Source of the DNA: CAZPUR01 sp964589815
Lineage (GTDB): Bacteria > Patescibacteriota > Microgenomatia > UBA1400
DNA: 64,000 bases
Assembly: GCA_964589815.1 (NCBI GenBank)
Contig: CAZPUR010000002.1
Coordinates: forward strand, 1-64,000
Direction: 5' to 3'
The notes under the pieces were generated by a model. It was not told where the DNA came from and searched no databases. It saw only the letters and a list, made by a program, of their open reading frames with translations. Position numbers and translations under genes: made by a program. This document shows, one piece after another, positions 1-12,135 of the stretch (position 1 is its first letter; the number at the start of each line of letters is the position of its first letter).

Positions 1-22
1 CCCGCCTTTGGCGGGTTTTTTA
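1..22 (+). terminator. Intrinsic terminator at window start
   Basis: An inverted repeat CCCGCC-TTT-GGCGGG is followed by six T. It would end a transcript entering from the left, so the rRNA region probably starts its own transcription downstream. The upstream gene is outside the window. Confidence 0.6.
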
Positions 23-216
23 ACGCGAAAAAGACGACGCGAAGAGTTTACTCCGCCTCTGGCGGAGAGCACCTTTCCACCTTCGGATCAGGTTGCTTCA
101 CGACTGCTTATTCAGCCGTGTTCCCTGCCTGATCCTTCGGCGGATGCGTCGCCATAAACCTAAGCTTGCCAGTCATCAGGCGTCTCGCCTGACTGACAGG
201 CAGCGCATGGTTCATG

Positions 217-236
217 GCTCCTTGAAAATTGAATAG
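217..236 (+). promoter_or_regulatory. boxA-like leader before 16S rRNA
   Basis: GGCTCCTTGAAAATTGAATA resembles the boxA/leader sequence found before rRNA genes of many bacteria (CTCTTTGAAAA-type). A close relative sits before the 23S at 5137-5156. A role in Nus-dependent antitermination is inferred from family knowledge. Just downstream, ACTAATCA and TGATTAGT (257-278) form a small hairpin. Confidence 0.45.
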
Positions 237-278
237 GTAAGGAATAAATTTGATAGACTAATCATTGATGTGATTAGT

Positions 279-297
279 ATCTCAAGTAGTGGTAGGA
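279..297 (+). other. 16S processing stem, 5' arm
   Basis: These 19 nt are perfectly complementary to 1889-1907 on the far side of the 16S gene, so the pre-16S would be held in an RNase III-type stem. The pairing shows that transcription must pass the hairpin at 1841-1873 to give a processable precursor. Confidence 0.75.
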
Positions 298-330
298 AGA
301 AGTGAAAATTTTTTCTGAGAAAAAATTTTA

Positions 331-1803
<1,473 letters not shown>

Positions 1804-1840
1804 AGGAGAAAAAGGTTTCTGATTCACGACCAGATTCTCC

Positions 1841-1873
1841 TTCTCGATGCAAATCGAGAAAAAATATTTTTTT
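1841..1873 (+). terminator. Terminator-like hairpin after 16S
   Basis: TTCTCGAT and ATCGAGAA form an 8-bp stem with a GCAA loop, followed within 6 nt by a T run. It lies inside the 16S processing stem, so it must be read through at least part of the time. It could set the 16S to 23S transcript ratio. Confidence 0.4.
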
Positions 1874-1888
1874 CCGCCAGCTGGCGGA
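1873..1888. repeat. Palindrome TCCGCCAGCTGGCGGA (family A)
   Basis: A perfect 16-bp palindrome abuts the 3' arm of the 16S processing stem. The same 16-mer occurs at 14281, 18780, 44635, 49237 and 59496, three of them inside coding sequence. This is the rRNA-spacer member of the family. Confidence 0.9.
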
Positions 1889-1984
1889 TCCTACCACTAC
1901 TTGAGATCATCAAAACCAACTTTTTTCAGCTTTGGCCACAAGAATTGACATTTCTTTTTAATAAAGTAATAATTATTACTAACC

Positions 1985-3925
1985 ATGAATTTGAAACAAT
2001 GGCTGAGGCATAAAAAAGAAATTATTATTACCTTTTTTCTTCTTTTTTCGGTAATTGCTGTTTTCCTTATTGTTAGTAATATTGATCAAATAACCAAGCT
2101 TATTAGTAAGGCTGCCGAAGAAGAAGCCATCTTTATTTTTGGAGCCACTCAAATTAATCTTCAGTATGGAGAAATTCAATCGGTAGATGTTTTTCTTGAC
2201 CCCAGTGTGGGCATCAGACAAGGAAACGTTAATGGCATTGAGTTTAAGATTACCTTTGATTCCAGTAAAGTGGCCATTGTTGATAGTAGTGGTAATCCTG
2301 TCAGCCAAATTGCCCTAGCCGATGCTAGTGGAGAGGTTTTTCAAGGCCTGAATACCTTTGTCGCCCAAAACAGTATTTCTAACGGAGAAATTTATTTATC
2401 GGTGGCCATTATCCCCGGCGGGAGCCAAGGCGACAGTTACAGTGGCGATTTAGCCAAAGCTGCTTCCTTTTACATTAAAGCCTTAACCAATAGCGGTTCA
2501 ACCAGCTTAGAATTTCTACCCGTAGAACCAGATAGTGCGACTGATTTTATGCATGCTTATCATAAAGACGAGGAACCTCCTTACCCAGATATTTTATCAG
2601 CCAGCAAAATGAATGGCGCCTCTACTTCCAGAATTAATGTTGATTTTGGCGGGGCTGCTGTTCCTTCTTTCTTTTTGAGCACCCCAGTTTTAAATCTTAA
2701 GATTAGTGACACCTTTGCTGTGAAAATTGAATTAGATACTGCCGGCCAAGACATCATAGGCGTTGACGCCGCCCTCGAATATAACTCTGATATTTTAAGT
2801 CTTGAAAGTATTACTCCAGGCAGTATCTTTGCCTCCTACGAAGGTTTAGAGGTGCCTGCCCAAGGAGGAGTTGTTGGTTTTACTGTCTCAGGTTATTCTC
2901 TGCCTGGAGGTAATCCACCACCACCCTACAACAGTGAAACCAATCCTGACCATGTTTTTGCCAACCTTAACTTTAAGACCCTTAACCCGGGTAATACGGA
3001 AATCAGGTTCCGTTTTGATGGCTATCAACAGAGCACCACTGATTCCAATATCCTCAGCTATCTAGAACCAGGCCAGCAAGCCACCAATGCTGATGATATT
3101 TTAGAAGCAGTTCATAATTTAAGTTTGAATATTTCAGCCCAGCCTTCACCTCCACCTAGTATTAGTCCTTTACCAACACCACCACCTAGTCTTGGTCCTT
3201 CTCCTTATCCTAGTCCAACTCCACCCCCACCCAGTCCTTCACCCAGTTATTGGCCTTGGACTCCACCTTCACCTAGTCCTTTTCCCAGCATACCTGATTC
3301 CTCACATCCTAGCCCTAGTCCTGAACCCTCATATCCAAACCAAACGATTTTAAGAGTTAAATTCGCTGGCGTGCCAGCCAATAATAATGATTTTAATCTA
3401 CCAGCCGAATTCAGAAGCCAAAACCTTAAGGTAACAGTGGTTAATAAAAACAGTGGCAAGCAAGAATTTTCCAAAAAGTTGCCATTTATTTATGACTCAA
3501 CGACACAAAATTGGATTTATTTTTCTGAAGAAAAATCAGGTTTAGACTTAGCCTCTCTGAGTAAACTAGAGGATTACATCATTAAGATTAAAGGCCCTCA
3601 GCATCGCCAGCTTGTTTTTTGCCAAGATGGCCAAGCCTCAAAGACCTGTCAAACCGGTGAGGGTCTTAAAAGAGAAGATAATGATTATGATTTTAATTTT
3701 TCTGGCTATCCTTTAGAGTTTGGCGATTATAATTTGGACGGGAGCGTAGGAGTTAATGATTGGTCAGCCATTGTTTCCTGTAGAAATCGCAATGCCAGTA
3801 AAGGAGAGGAGATTTATAATAGCGGTGGCTGTAAAGAAGCCGATGCTAATTGGGATGGTGAAGTTAACAATTTTGACATTGATCTTTTATATCAAACTTT
3901 ATCCAGCAAACCAGACGATGAGTAA
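1985..3925 (+). CDS. Secreted two-cohesin protein with C-terminal dockerin
   Basis: This 646-residue protein starts with a positively charged N-terminus and one hydrophobic segment (about 12-34), acting as signal or membrane anchor. Two cohesin-type beta domains follow (about 45-215 and 225-380), then a Pro/Ser linker (about 385-455), a beta-rich region of unknown function (455-580) and a dockerin-like pair of Ca-binding loops (DYNLDGSVGVNDW near 586 and DANWDGEVNNFD near 622). Cohesin-dockerin pairs normally hold surface complexes together; having both on one chain suggests self-assembly or chain formation. It lies between 16S and tRNA-Ile, an unusual place for protein genes, and runs 11 bp before a second cohesin gene. 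Domain calls are by motif; the partners are inferred. Confidence 0.85.
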   Translation: MNLKQWLRHKKEIIITFFLLFSVIAVFLIVSNIDQITKLISKAAEEEAIFIFGATQINLQYGEIQSVDVFLDPSVGIRQGNVNGIEFKITFDSSKVAIVDSSGNPVSQIALADASGEVFQGLNTFVAQNSISNGEIYLSVAIIPGGSQGDSYSGDLAKAASFYIKALTNSGSTSLEFLPVEPDSATDFMHAYHKDEEPPYPDILSASKMNGASTSRINVDFGGAAVPSFFLSTPVLNLKISDTFAVKIELDTAGQDIIGVDAALEYNSDILSLESITPGSIFASYEGLEVPAQGGVVGFTVSGYSLPGGNPPPPYNSETNPDHVFANLNFKTLNPGNTEIRFRFDGYQQSTTDSNILSYLEPGQQATNADDILEAVHNLSLNISAQPSPPPSISPLPTPPPSLGPSPYPSPTPPPPSPSPSYWPWTPPSPSPFPSIPDSSHPSPSPEPSYPNQTILRVKFAGVPANNNDFNLPAEFRSQNLKVTVVNKNSGKQEFSKKLPFIYDSTTQNWIYFSEEKSGLDLASLSKLEDYIIKIKGPQHRQLVFCQDGQASKTCQTGEGLKREDNDYDFNFSGYPLEFGDYNLDGSVGVNDWSAIVSCRNRNASKGEEIYNSGGCKEADANWDGEVNNFDIDLLYQTLSSKPDDE

Positions 3926-3936
3926 AGGAGAGAATT

Positions 3937-4482
3937 ATGAATAGTAAGATTAAAAGTATGCTGAAATTTTTATTGCCAGGCGGATTGTTATTAATTTTGG
4001 GATTAACTCTTTGGTTTTTGATTAGGGAAAAAAATTCTGGGAAAACGGTTAAATTTGAAGAAAAAGCAGAGAAAGAAATGACGATTTACTTGATGACAGA
4101 TGAAGAGAATTTGGTGGTAGGAGAGAAATTTAAATTATTTGTCTATATAGAAGGAGAAGGAGCAGTGGTTGACGGAGTCGAGTTTATTTTAAATTATGAT
4201 CCTCAAACAATAAGGTGGGAAAAAATTGAGGAAGGCAACTTTTTTTCTCTTTACCCCCAAAAGACCATTAGCGAGAGTAATGGTCAGGTAAGAGTAATAG
4301 CCTTGCAGAACCCAGGAGAAACTAAGAGTTTAACTAAAGAAATGGTCGTAGTTTTATCCGGAGAAGGACTGAAGAAGGGAGAAACCAGTTTTGATTTTGA
4401 CCTCAGTAAAACCCATGCGGCCGGTTATGGCGGGCAGGAACTTTTGCGTCAGACAAAACCCCTTACGATTAAAATAGATTAA
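3937..4482 (+). CDS. Membrane-anchored single-cohesin protein
   Basis: This 181-residue protein has an N-terminal membrane span (about 9-29) and one cohesin-like domain (about 45-180; pattern GVEFILNYDPQTIRWEKI followed by GGQELLR). A GGAGAG ribosome site lies 6 nt before the ATG. It is 11 bp behind the two-cohesin/dockerin gene, so both are probably co-transcribed. It could display a cohesin that captures dockerin proteins such as those ending at 3925 or encoded at 24796-25776. Cohesin recognition is by pattern only. Confidence 0.8.
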   Translation: MNSKIKSMLKFLLPGGLLLILGLTLWFLIREKNSGKTVKFEEKAEKEMTIYLMTDEENLVVGEKFKLFVYIEGEGAVVDGVEFILNYDPQTIRWEKIEEGNFFSLYPQKTISESNGQVRVIALQNPGETKSLTKEMVVVLSGEGLKKGETSFDFDLSKTHAAGYGGQELLRQTKPLTIKID

Positions 4483-4488
4483 AAATCA

Positions 4489-4517
4489 TTGACTTAAAAT
4501 TATCTGTTTGTTAAAAT
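4489..4517 (+). promoter_or_regulatory. Promoter of tRNA-Ile
   Basis: TTGACT, a 17-nt spacer and TAAAAT lie 28 nt before the tRNA. It closely matches the promoter at 4710-4738, which implies that tRNA-Ile is transcribed independently of 16S. Confidence 0.65.
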
Positions 4518-4544
4518 AACTTTGCTTTCAGGGAAATTTTTCAA

Positions 4545-4618
4545 GGGTGATTAGCTCAGATGGTTAGAGCGTTGTCCTGATAAGACAAAGGTCCCTGGTT
4601 CGACTCCAGGATCACCCA
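4545..4618 (+). tRNA. tRNA-Ile (GAT)
   Basis: The acceptor stem GGGTGAT pairs with ATCACCC, with A as discriminator. The anticodon arm TTGTC-CTGATAA-GACAA gives anticodon GAT, and the T-loop is standard. CCA is not encoded. Ile-GAT followed by Ala-TGC is the usual pair of a bacterial 16S-23S spacer, here displaced by the two cohesin genes. Confidence 0.95.
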
Positions 4619-4619
4619 C

Positions 4620-4692
4620 AGGTGAGACCTACCTGCTGGCAGACCTGTCCGATTAAATCTGACAGGTCTGGTTCGATTCCTAGACGACCCAC
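4620..4692 (+). other. Hairpin and T-arm-like relic after tRNA-Ile
   Basis: AGACCTGTC and GACAGGTCT (4641-4669) form a long hairpin whose tip is the same CCGATTAAATC-type sequence seen in the rRNAs. It is followed by GGTTCGATTCC, a T-loop-like sequence, and CGACCCA, resembling a tRNA 3' end. No complete cloverleaf can be drawn, so this looks like a tRNA-derived remnant or processing element. Confidence 0.35.
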
Positions 4693-4709
4693 AAAAAACG
4701 CGTCACCCA

Positions 4710-4738
4710 TTGACGGATTTTTAATAATCTGTTAAAAT
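4710..4738 (+). promoter_or_regulatory. Sigma70-type promoter of a short leader transcript
   Basis: TTGACG, a 17-nt spacer and TAAAAT predict a start near 4745. The transcript would run about 150 nt to the terminator at 4871-4896. Confidence 0.65.
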
Positions 4739-4776
4739 CTAAATATAGTTAGAGGAGATTTTTCAAAATAAACTTA

Positions 4777-4842
4777 ATGAGTAACTTAGCTTATCAAAAT
4801 TTCAGGCGAGTCATCTTCTGGTGGCGTTTAGCAAGATTTTAG
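4777..4842 (+). CDS. Possible 21-residue leader peptide with tandem Trp
   Basis: An ATG opens a 21-codon frame (MSNLAYQNFRRVIFWWRLAR plus F) with two adjacent TGG codons near its end, between a strong promoter and an intrinsic terminator. The layout resembles an attenuation leader, but no Trp gene follows; tRNA-Ala and 23S do. The only purine-rich ribosome site (AGAGGAG, about 4751-4757) is 19 nt upstream, which is too far, so translation is doubtful. The transcript could equally be a small RNA. Confidence 0.3.
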   Translation: MSNLAYQNFRRVIFWWRLARF

Positions 4843-4870
4843 TTAGGCTTTTACTTGTTTAAGTTAAGGA

Positions 4871-4896
4871 AGTCTCCTTTAGGGAGACTTTTTTTA
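4871..4896 (+). terminator. Intrinsic terminator upstream of tRNA-Ala/23S
   Basis: AGTCTCC-TTTA-GGGAGACT is followed by seven T. It ends the leader transcript and separates tRNA-Ile from tRNA-Ala and 23S unless it is antiterminated. Confidence 0.8.
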
Positions 4897-4989
4897 TAAG
4901 GTACAGAGAGACACAGATTAAAAACAGAGTGAGCACGGATTAGGGTCCATGGCGTAGCGGGAGCGCCTCTCGTTTGTCCCGATGGAGAC

Positions 4990-5063
4990 GGGCTTGTAGC
5001 TCAGTTGGTTAGAGCGCTACATTTGCAATGTAGAGGTCAGCGGTTCGACTCCGCTCAAGTCCA
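4990..5063 (+). tRNA. tRNA-Ala (TGC)
   Basis: GGGCTTG pairs with CAAGTCC, and the G3-T70 pair is the alanine identity element. The anticodon arm CTACA-TTTGCAA-TGTAG gives TGC. It lies about 100 nt before the 23S and shares its leader region. Confidence 0.95.
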
Positions 5064-5136
5064 CCCGTTCGTCGCTTTGCTCCTCAGGGCAAGCTTCTAA
5101 GTTAGGAGTTTACCCTGACGCACAAAGTGCGGAAGG

Positions 5137-5156
5137 GCTCTTTGAAAAGTGAATAG
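5137..5156 (+). promoter_or_regulatory. boxA-like sequence and 23S processing stem, 5' arm
   Basis: GCTCTTTGAAAAGTGAATAG resembles a boxA element and pairs over 20 nt, with one G-T pair, with 8551-8570 beyond the 23S. It likely serves both antitermination and pre-23S folding. Confidence 0.65.
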
Positions 5157-5162
5157 ATTTGA

Positions 5163-8470
<3,308 letters not shown>

Positions 8471-8475
8471 AAGCT

Positions 8476-8550
8476 TGCCCGCCTAAATTTCCTGAGGCCA
8501 ACACGGCTGAATAAGCCGACGTACAGCCTCAAGAAATTTGGGTGGGTTTT
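8476..8550 (+). terminator. Large inverted repeat after 23S
   Basis: CCCGCCTAAATTTC-TGAGGC pairs with GCCTCA-GAAATTTGGGTGGG, followed by four T. The loop holds a second small hairpin, CGGCT-GAATA-AGCCG. That loop sequence recurs inverted near 106-122 before the 16S. It may be a terminator or part of rRNA processing, because the 23S processing arm follows directly. Confidence 0.45.
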
Positions 8551-8570
8551 CTATTCACTTTTCAAGGAGC
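8551..8570 (+). other. 23S processing stem, 3' arm
   Basis: These 20 nt are complementary to 5137-5156 and close the pre-23S precursor stem. The hairpin at 8577-8603 (AAAATTCAAGA/TCTTGAATTTT) follows. Confidence 0.7.
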
Positions 8571-8617
8571 GAAGAAAAATTCAAGATTTTGTCTTGAATT
8601 TTGATGAGCGACGTAGT

Positions 8618-8674
8618 CCTGAACCTGACGTGTCTGTCATAATACGCCGTAGGCGATTTGACAGACAGGAATGG
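8618..8674. repeat. 57-bp dispersed repeat, copy 1
   Basis: This block is almost identical, with one difference, to the reverse complement of 16063-16119. Here it lies between 23S and 5S; the other copy precedes a glycosyltransferase gene. It contains small internal palindromes such as CGCCGTAGGCG. Confidence 0.85.
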
Positions 8675-8715
8675 CTTAGGGCAAGGAGCTTCTCGCTTCA
8701 GCGAGAAAAAAATTG

Positions 8716-8721
8716 TATAAT
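8716..8721 (+). promoter_or_regulatory. -10 box directly before 5S rRNA
   Basis: TATAAT ends 5 nt before the 5S 5' end, a spacing that would start transcription at or near the mature 5' end. The -35 region is weak. It supports a separately transcribed 5S gene. Confidence 0.45.
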
Positions 8722-8726
8722 ATATT

Positions 8727-8844
8727 TCCCGGTCGTTTGAGCGCCGCTGAGCTACTCGATACCATTCCGAACTCAGAAGTAAAAGGCGGCAGCGGGGACG
8801 ATAGTCTGACTTCTCAGTCACGCGAAAATACCTCACGGCCGGGA
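8727..8844 (+). rRNA. rrf: 5S ribosomal RNA
   Basis: The ends TCCCGGTCGT and ACGGCCGGGA pair as helix I, and ATACCATTCCGAACTCAGAAGT is the conserved 5S core. Six T directly follow, so helix I plus the T run can act as a terminator. It is 256 bp from 23S, with a dispersed repeat in between. Confidence 0.9.
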
Positions 8845-8903
8845 TTTTTTATGCCTGTACTTGTAATTTTTGCTATAATTCAGAAAATTAAAGGAGAATT
8901 GTT

Positions 8904-9200
8904 ATGTCAAGCGAAGTTGATGAAGCGCATCATGAGTTAGCTTTGAACTCTTTAGTAGGCGTGGTGAAGCAAGCAATCGGTCTGGTGTATTAAATAAAGA
9001 TACTGGAGAAATGCTTACTGACGTTGATGCGGCAGAGTATTTACTGAAGATGTCACATAGGGAAGCAGGAGTTTCTTTAAAAGAGATGAGAGAAATAGTG
9101 GAAAATGTACCGGATTTTTTCAAGTGCGCCACTAGAATTACGCACTGATAAACCCACTTTTTTAGAGGCACTTGGAAACTTAGAGAAGGCACTAGATTAA
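8904..9200 (+). pseudogene. Broken small acidic protein gene
   Basis: A good ribosome site (AAAGGAGAA) precedes an ATG that opens MSSEVDEAHHELALNSL, but the frame hits TAA at 8991. A coding-like frame continues one base off (NKDTGEMLTDVDAAEYLLK, then EMREIVENVPDFF) and returns to the first frame after a T6 run, giving LELRTDKPTFLEALGNLEKA and ending at 9200. Two compensating single-base changes would restore about 98 residues. It resembles other small orphan proteins of this window in size and acidity. It could be a pseudogene or contain sequence errors; function is unknown. Confidence 0.55.
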
Positions 9201-9274
9201 AATGGAGGGATTTTACAAAGCTAACTAATTTTTGCTATAATACCCTTATCTAAAGAAAGTGAGGTTATTAATGA

Positions 9275-10450
9275 ATGGCAAGAAAGAAAGTAGACAAAAG
9301 TAGAAAAAGTAAAAACACAGTATCAAAAAGTAAAAAAATATCTAAAAAGGTATCAAAAGGTCTCAGAAAAACTACTTCTAAAACTCCCAAAACAATGGAG
9401 GAGTTAATTAAAAGTACTGGCTATAAACTCCAAGGACTTAAAAAAGCCGATCAAATAGAGGGGACGATTACTGATATTTCCAAAAAAGCAGTTTTAGTTG
9501 ATATTGGCGCTAAGACCGAAGGGATGGTAATTGGTAAGGGCTTTGAGATAGCTCAGGACCTCATCGTTAATTTAAAAATAGGTGATAAAATAAAAGCAAT
9601 TGTTTTATCTCCAGAAAATGAGAAAGGCCAAATTTTACTTTCTCTGAGACAAGCAGCTTCGGATTATAAATGGAATTTATTTGAACAATATTTTAAAACC
9701 GAAGAGCCAGTGGAGGTCCGAGGCCTTGAAGTTAATAAAGGTGGTCTTATTGTTCGGATTCTGGGAGTGCGAGGTTTTGTCCCTGCTTCTCAATTGGGTC
9801 GTAAATATTTAGGTAAGCCAGAAGAATTACAGAACAAGCTTTTTAAGGCTAAAGTTATAGAGGTTGATCGGGAGAAAAACCGTTTGATATTTTCAGAAAA
9901 GTTGATTTCTGAAGCAGAGGCTTTAGCCGCCAAACAGGAAGCGATTAAAAAGATTAAAGTTGGCGAAGAGATTAGGGGTCAAGTTTCCGGAATTATGCCC
10001 TTTGGTATTTTTGTCCAAGCGGAAAAAGACAAACTTTTATTAGAGGGTTTAGTGCATATTTCAGAAATTTCCTGGGAAAGAGTGGATGATTTAAACACCC
10101 TCTTTAAAGTGGGTCAAAAAGTAAAAGTTAAGGTTTTAGAGATTAATAAAGAAACAGGTAAACTTAATTTGTCAATCAAACAGCTTAAGGATGATCCTTG
10201 GGTTGAGATGGCCAAGAAATATCCGTTAGAGAAAAAAACCAAAGGCAAAGTTACTCGTTTAGTTGCTTTTGGTGCTTTTATTGAATTAGAACCAGGAGTT
10301 GAAGGACTAATTCACATTTCTAAAATTCCGGCAGAGTATAACATTAAAGCAGGTAAGAAGATTGATGTTTATGTGGAATCACTTGATCCGGAAAAAAGAA
10401 GGATGAGTTTGGGCTTGGTTTTAAAAGAAAAACCAGTGGGATATAAGTAA
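9275..10450 (+). CDS. rpsA: Ribosomal protein S1-like, four S1 domains
   Basis: This 391-residue protein has a Lys-rich N-terminal tail (1-40) and four S1 RNA-binding domains (about 58-126, 143-209, 227-298, 314-382); motifs GFVPASQLG, LEGLVHISEISW and VEGLIHISKIP are clear. S1 binds mRNA and helps the 30S subunit start translation. Four domains, against six in E. coli, is common in short S1 forms. GTGAGG lies upstream. Another ATG overlaps 4 nt earlier in a different frame, so 9275 is chosen by the protein. A small gene and radA follow closely. Confidence 0.93.
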   Translation: MARKKVDKSRKSKNTVSKSKKISKKVSKGLRKTTSKTPKTMEELIKSTGYKLQGLKKADQIEGTITDISKKAVLVDIGAKTEGMVIGKGFEIAQDLIVNLKIGDKIKAIVLSPENEKGQILLSLRQAASDYKWNLFEQYFKTEEPVEVRGLEVNKGGLIVRILGVRGFVPASQLGRKYLGKPEELQNKLFKAKVIEVDREKNRLIFSEKLISEAEALAAKQEAIKKIKVGEEIRGQVSGIMPFGIFVQAEKDKLLLEGLVHISEISWERVDDLNTLFKVGQKVKVKVLEINKETGKLNLSIKQLKDDPWVEMAKKYPLEKKTKGKVTRLVAFGAFIELEPGVEGLIHISKIPAEYNIKAGKKIDVYVESLDPEKRRMSLGLVLKEKPVGYK

Positions 10451-10462
10451 AAGGAGGCTAAT

Positions 10463-10609
10463 ATGTCAAAGAAAATGATTGTCGAGGACGATACTATCTT
10501 AATCGACTTCCGCTTGATTTTTAAAGCCATTCGCGAAGAAAAAGGTAATTGGCAAAAAGTGGAAAAGGAAATGGAAGAGTATTTAGAATCTTTTAAAGAA
10601 GAAGAATAA
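10463..10609 (+). CDS. Conserved-looking 48-residue protein between rpsA and radA
   Basis: A perfect AAAGGAGG site precedes an ATG giving MSKKMIVEDDTILIDFRLIF followed by an acidic helical tail ending ESFKEEE. The sequence is mostly charged, probably helical and cytosolic. It sits 12 bp after rpsA and 9 bp before radA, so the three form an operon. No family is recognised. The strong ribosome site and tight packing make it a real gene. Confidence 0.75.
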   Translation: MSKKMIVEDDTILIDFRLIFKAIREEKGNWQKVEKEMEEYLESFKEEE

Positions 10610-10618
10610 ATCTTAGTT

Positions 10619-11950
10619 ATGGCCAAGCAGGTGACTCACTTTATCTGCCAAAACTGTGGGGCTGAATTTTCCAAATGGCAAGGTCAATGTAGTCAGTGTC
10701 AACAGTGGAATACATTAGTGGAGACAATAGTTTCAACTAAAACTCAATCCGCCGGTTGGCGGGCCAAAACTCCAACTGGTCAAATATTAAAACCTCTTAA
10801 GCTTTCTCAGATTAAATCCAAAGCTTTTACTCGTCTAACAACCGGTATTAGTGAGTTGGATCGGGTTTTAGGAGGAGGCATTGTTCCTGGCTCCATTGTT
10901 TTGGTGGCTGGTGAACCAGGAATAGGTAAGTCAACCTTATTAACTCAGCTTGCGTTAAGATTAGATTCTGTCCTTTATGTCTGTGGTGAAGAATCTCCAG
11001 ACCAAATAAAGCTAAGAATTAATCGCTTTTCGCCGCCAGTGAAAAGAAATCAAGATACTTTTCACTTCCTTGCAGAGACCAATCTGGAAAATATATTGAC
11101 CACTCTTTCTTCTGGTAAAGAAAGTTATAGTCTAATAATTATCGATTCTATTCAAACCTTATGGACAGAGAAGCTATCAGGTTCGGCCGGTTCCATCGGT
11201 CAAGTGAGACAATCCAGTCAGATGCTGCAGATGTTAGCTAAAAAAACCAATATTCCCATATTTCTGATTGGCCATATTACCAAAGAAGGCATGATTGCTG
11301 GCCCTAAGGTTTTAGAACATCTGGTGGATACGGTTTTATATCTTGAGGGTGATCCAGACCATGATTTTCGTATTCTTAGGACTACCAAGAACAGGTTTGG
11401 TCCGACTGACGAAGTCGGTATTTTTCAGATGACAGACAGAGGGATGGAAGAAGTTAAAGATGCCTCAAGGATATTTTTATCTGATAATAAGACGGAAACT
11501 GCTAGTGGTCGAGCCGTAACCGTCAGTATGCAAGGAATTAGACCAATGCCCGTAGAAATCCAAGCCCTAGTTGTTCCTAGCCAACTAGCCATGCCCCGAA
11601 GAGTCGCTTCAGGCATCGATTACAGACGAATTCAAGTTTTATGCGCCGTTTTACAAAAAAGACTAGGTTTACCTCTGGCGACTTCTGACGTTTTTGTCAA
11701 TGTGGTTGGAGGCCTGAGGTTAACAGAGCCAGCCGCAGATTTAGCTATTTGTTTAGCCATTATTTCTTCAATTAAAAATAAACCCTTAACACCACAATCC
11801 ATCTGTTTGGGAGAGATTGGTCTTTTGGGAGAAATTAGGCAAGTCTCCTTTATGGCTAAAAGGATTAAGGAGGCCAGAAAATTGGGATATAAGACGATTA
11901 TTGGGGAAAAAGAGAGAGATTTAAGACAGACCCTAAGTTATCTTCGATAA
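10619..11950 (+). CDS. radA: DNA repair/recombination protein RadA
   Basis: This 443-residue protein has the full RadA layout: a four-Cys zinc finger (Cys10, Cys13, Cys24, Cys27), a RecA-like ATPase with Walker A GEPGIGKST (near 100), the RadA-specific KNRFG motif (near 260) and a C-terminal Lon-protease-like domain. RadA is a helicase that extends branches during homologous recombination and natural transformation, which fits the competence genes at 51-54 kb. A stretch in the linker (TCCGCCGGTTGGCGG at 10750) looks like a diverged family A palindrome. Confidence 0.97.
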   Translation: MAKQVTHFICQNCGAEFSKWQGQCSQCQQWNTLVETIVSTKTQSAGWRAKTPTGQILKPLKLSQIKSKAFTRLTTGISELDRVLGGGIVPGSIVLVAGEPGIGKSTLLTQLALRLDSVLYVCGEESPDQIKLRINRFSPPVKRNQDTFHFLAETNLENILTTLSSGKESYSLIIIDSIQTLWTEKLSGSAGSIGQVRQSSQMLQMLAKKTNIPIFLIGHITKEGMIAGPKVLEHLVDTVLYLEGDPDHDFRILRTTKNRFGPTDEVGIFQMTDRGMEEVKDASRIFLSDNKTETASGRAVTVSMQGIRPMPVEIQALVVPSQLAMPRRVASGIDYRRIQVLCAVLQKRLGLPLATSDVFVNVVGGLRLTEPAADLAICLAIISSIKNKPLTPQSICLGEIGLLGEIRQVSFMAKRIKEARKLGYKTIIGEKERDLRQTLSYLR

Positions 11951-12084
11951 CCCTGTAAATTTCTAATTATTCTAATTAACCTAATTATTCTAAACAAGCA
12001 CCAATTCCGAGTCCTAAATTTTATATTCTAATTTTGTTTGAAAATTGTAAATTGGTTATTCATTGTAAATTGAAAATTGCTAAA
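11951..12084. repeat. AT-rich TCTAATTATTCTAATT repeat cluster
   Basis: AATTTCTAATTATTCTAATT and related TAACCTAATTATTCTA units fill the spacer between radA and the sortase gene. The same motif recurs near 15991, 26179, 28850, 28942 and 38270. It also reads as TTGAAAATTG/TGTAAATTG near 12050-12080. Confidence 0.7.
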
Positions 12085-12112
12085 TTGAAAATTTTACAAA
12101 GTGTAGTATAAT
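12085..12112 (+). promoter_or_regulatory. Sortase promoter
   Basis: TTGAAA, a 16-nt spacer and TATAAT lie 23 nt before the sortase ATG. Part of the -35 lies in the AT-rich repeat. Confidence 0.6.
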
Positions 12113-12135
12113 ATCCCATAGTATAGAGTTATTAT

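Noticed and set aside
4620..4692. A second complete tRNA after tRNA-Ile
   Set aside because: Only a T-loop-like and 3'-end-like piece is present; no D-arm or anticodon arm can be formed.
4944..4989. A tRNA-like GGTCCATGGCGTAGCGGGA stretch before tRNA-Ala
   Set aside because: It resembles a 5' half with a D-arm but has no matching acceptor or T-arm; treated as chance or relic.
8904..9200. UGA recoding or alternative code explaining the broken frames
   Set aside because: The interrupting stops include TAA and TAG, and intact genes such as rho end in TGA, so the standard code applies.
10750..10764. A further family A palindrome in radA (TCCGCCGGTTGGCGG)
   Set aside because: It is imperfect and encodes a plausible RadA linker, so chance resemblance is as likely.
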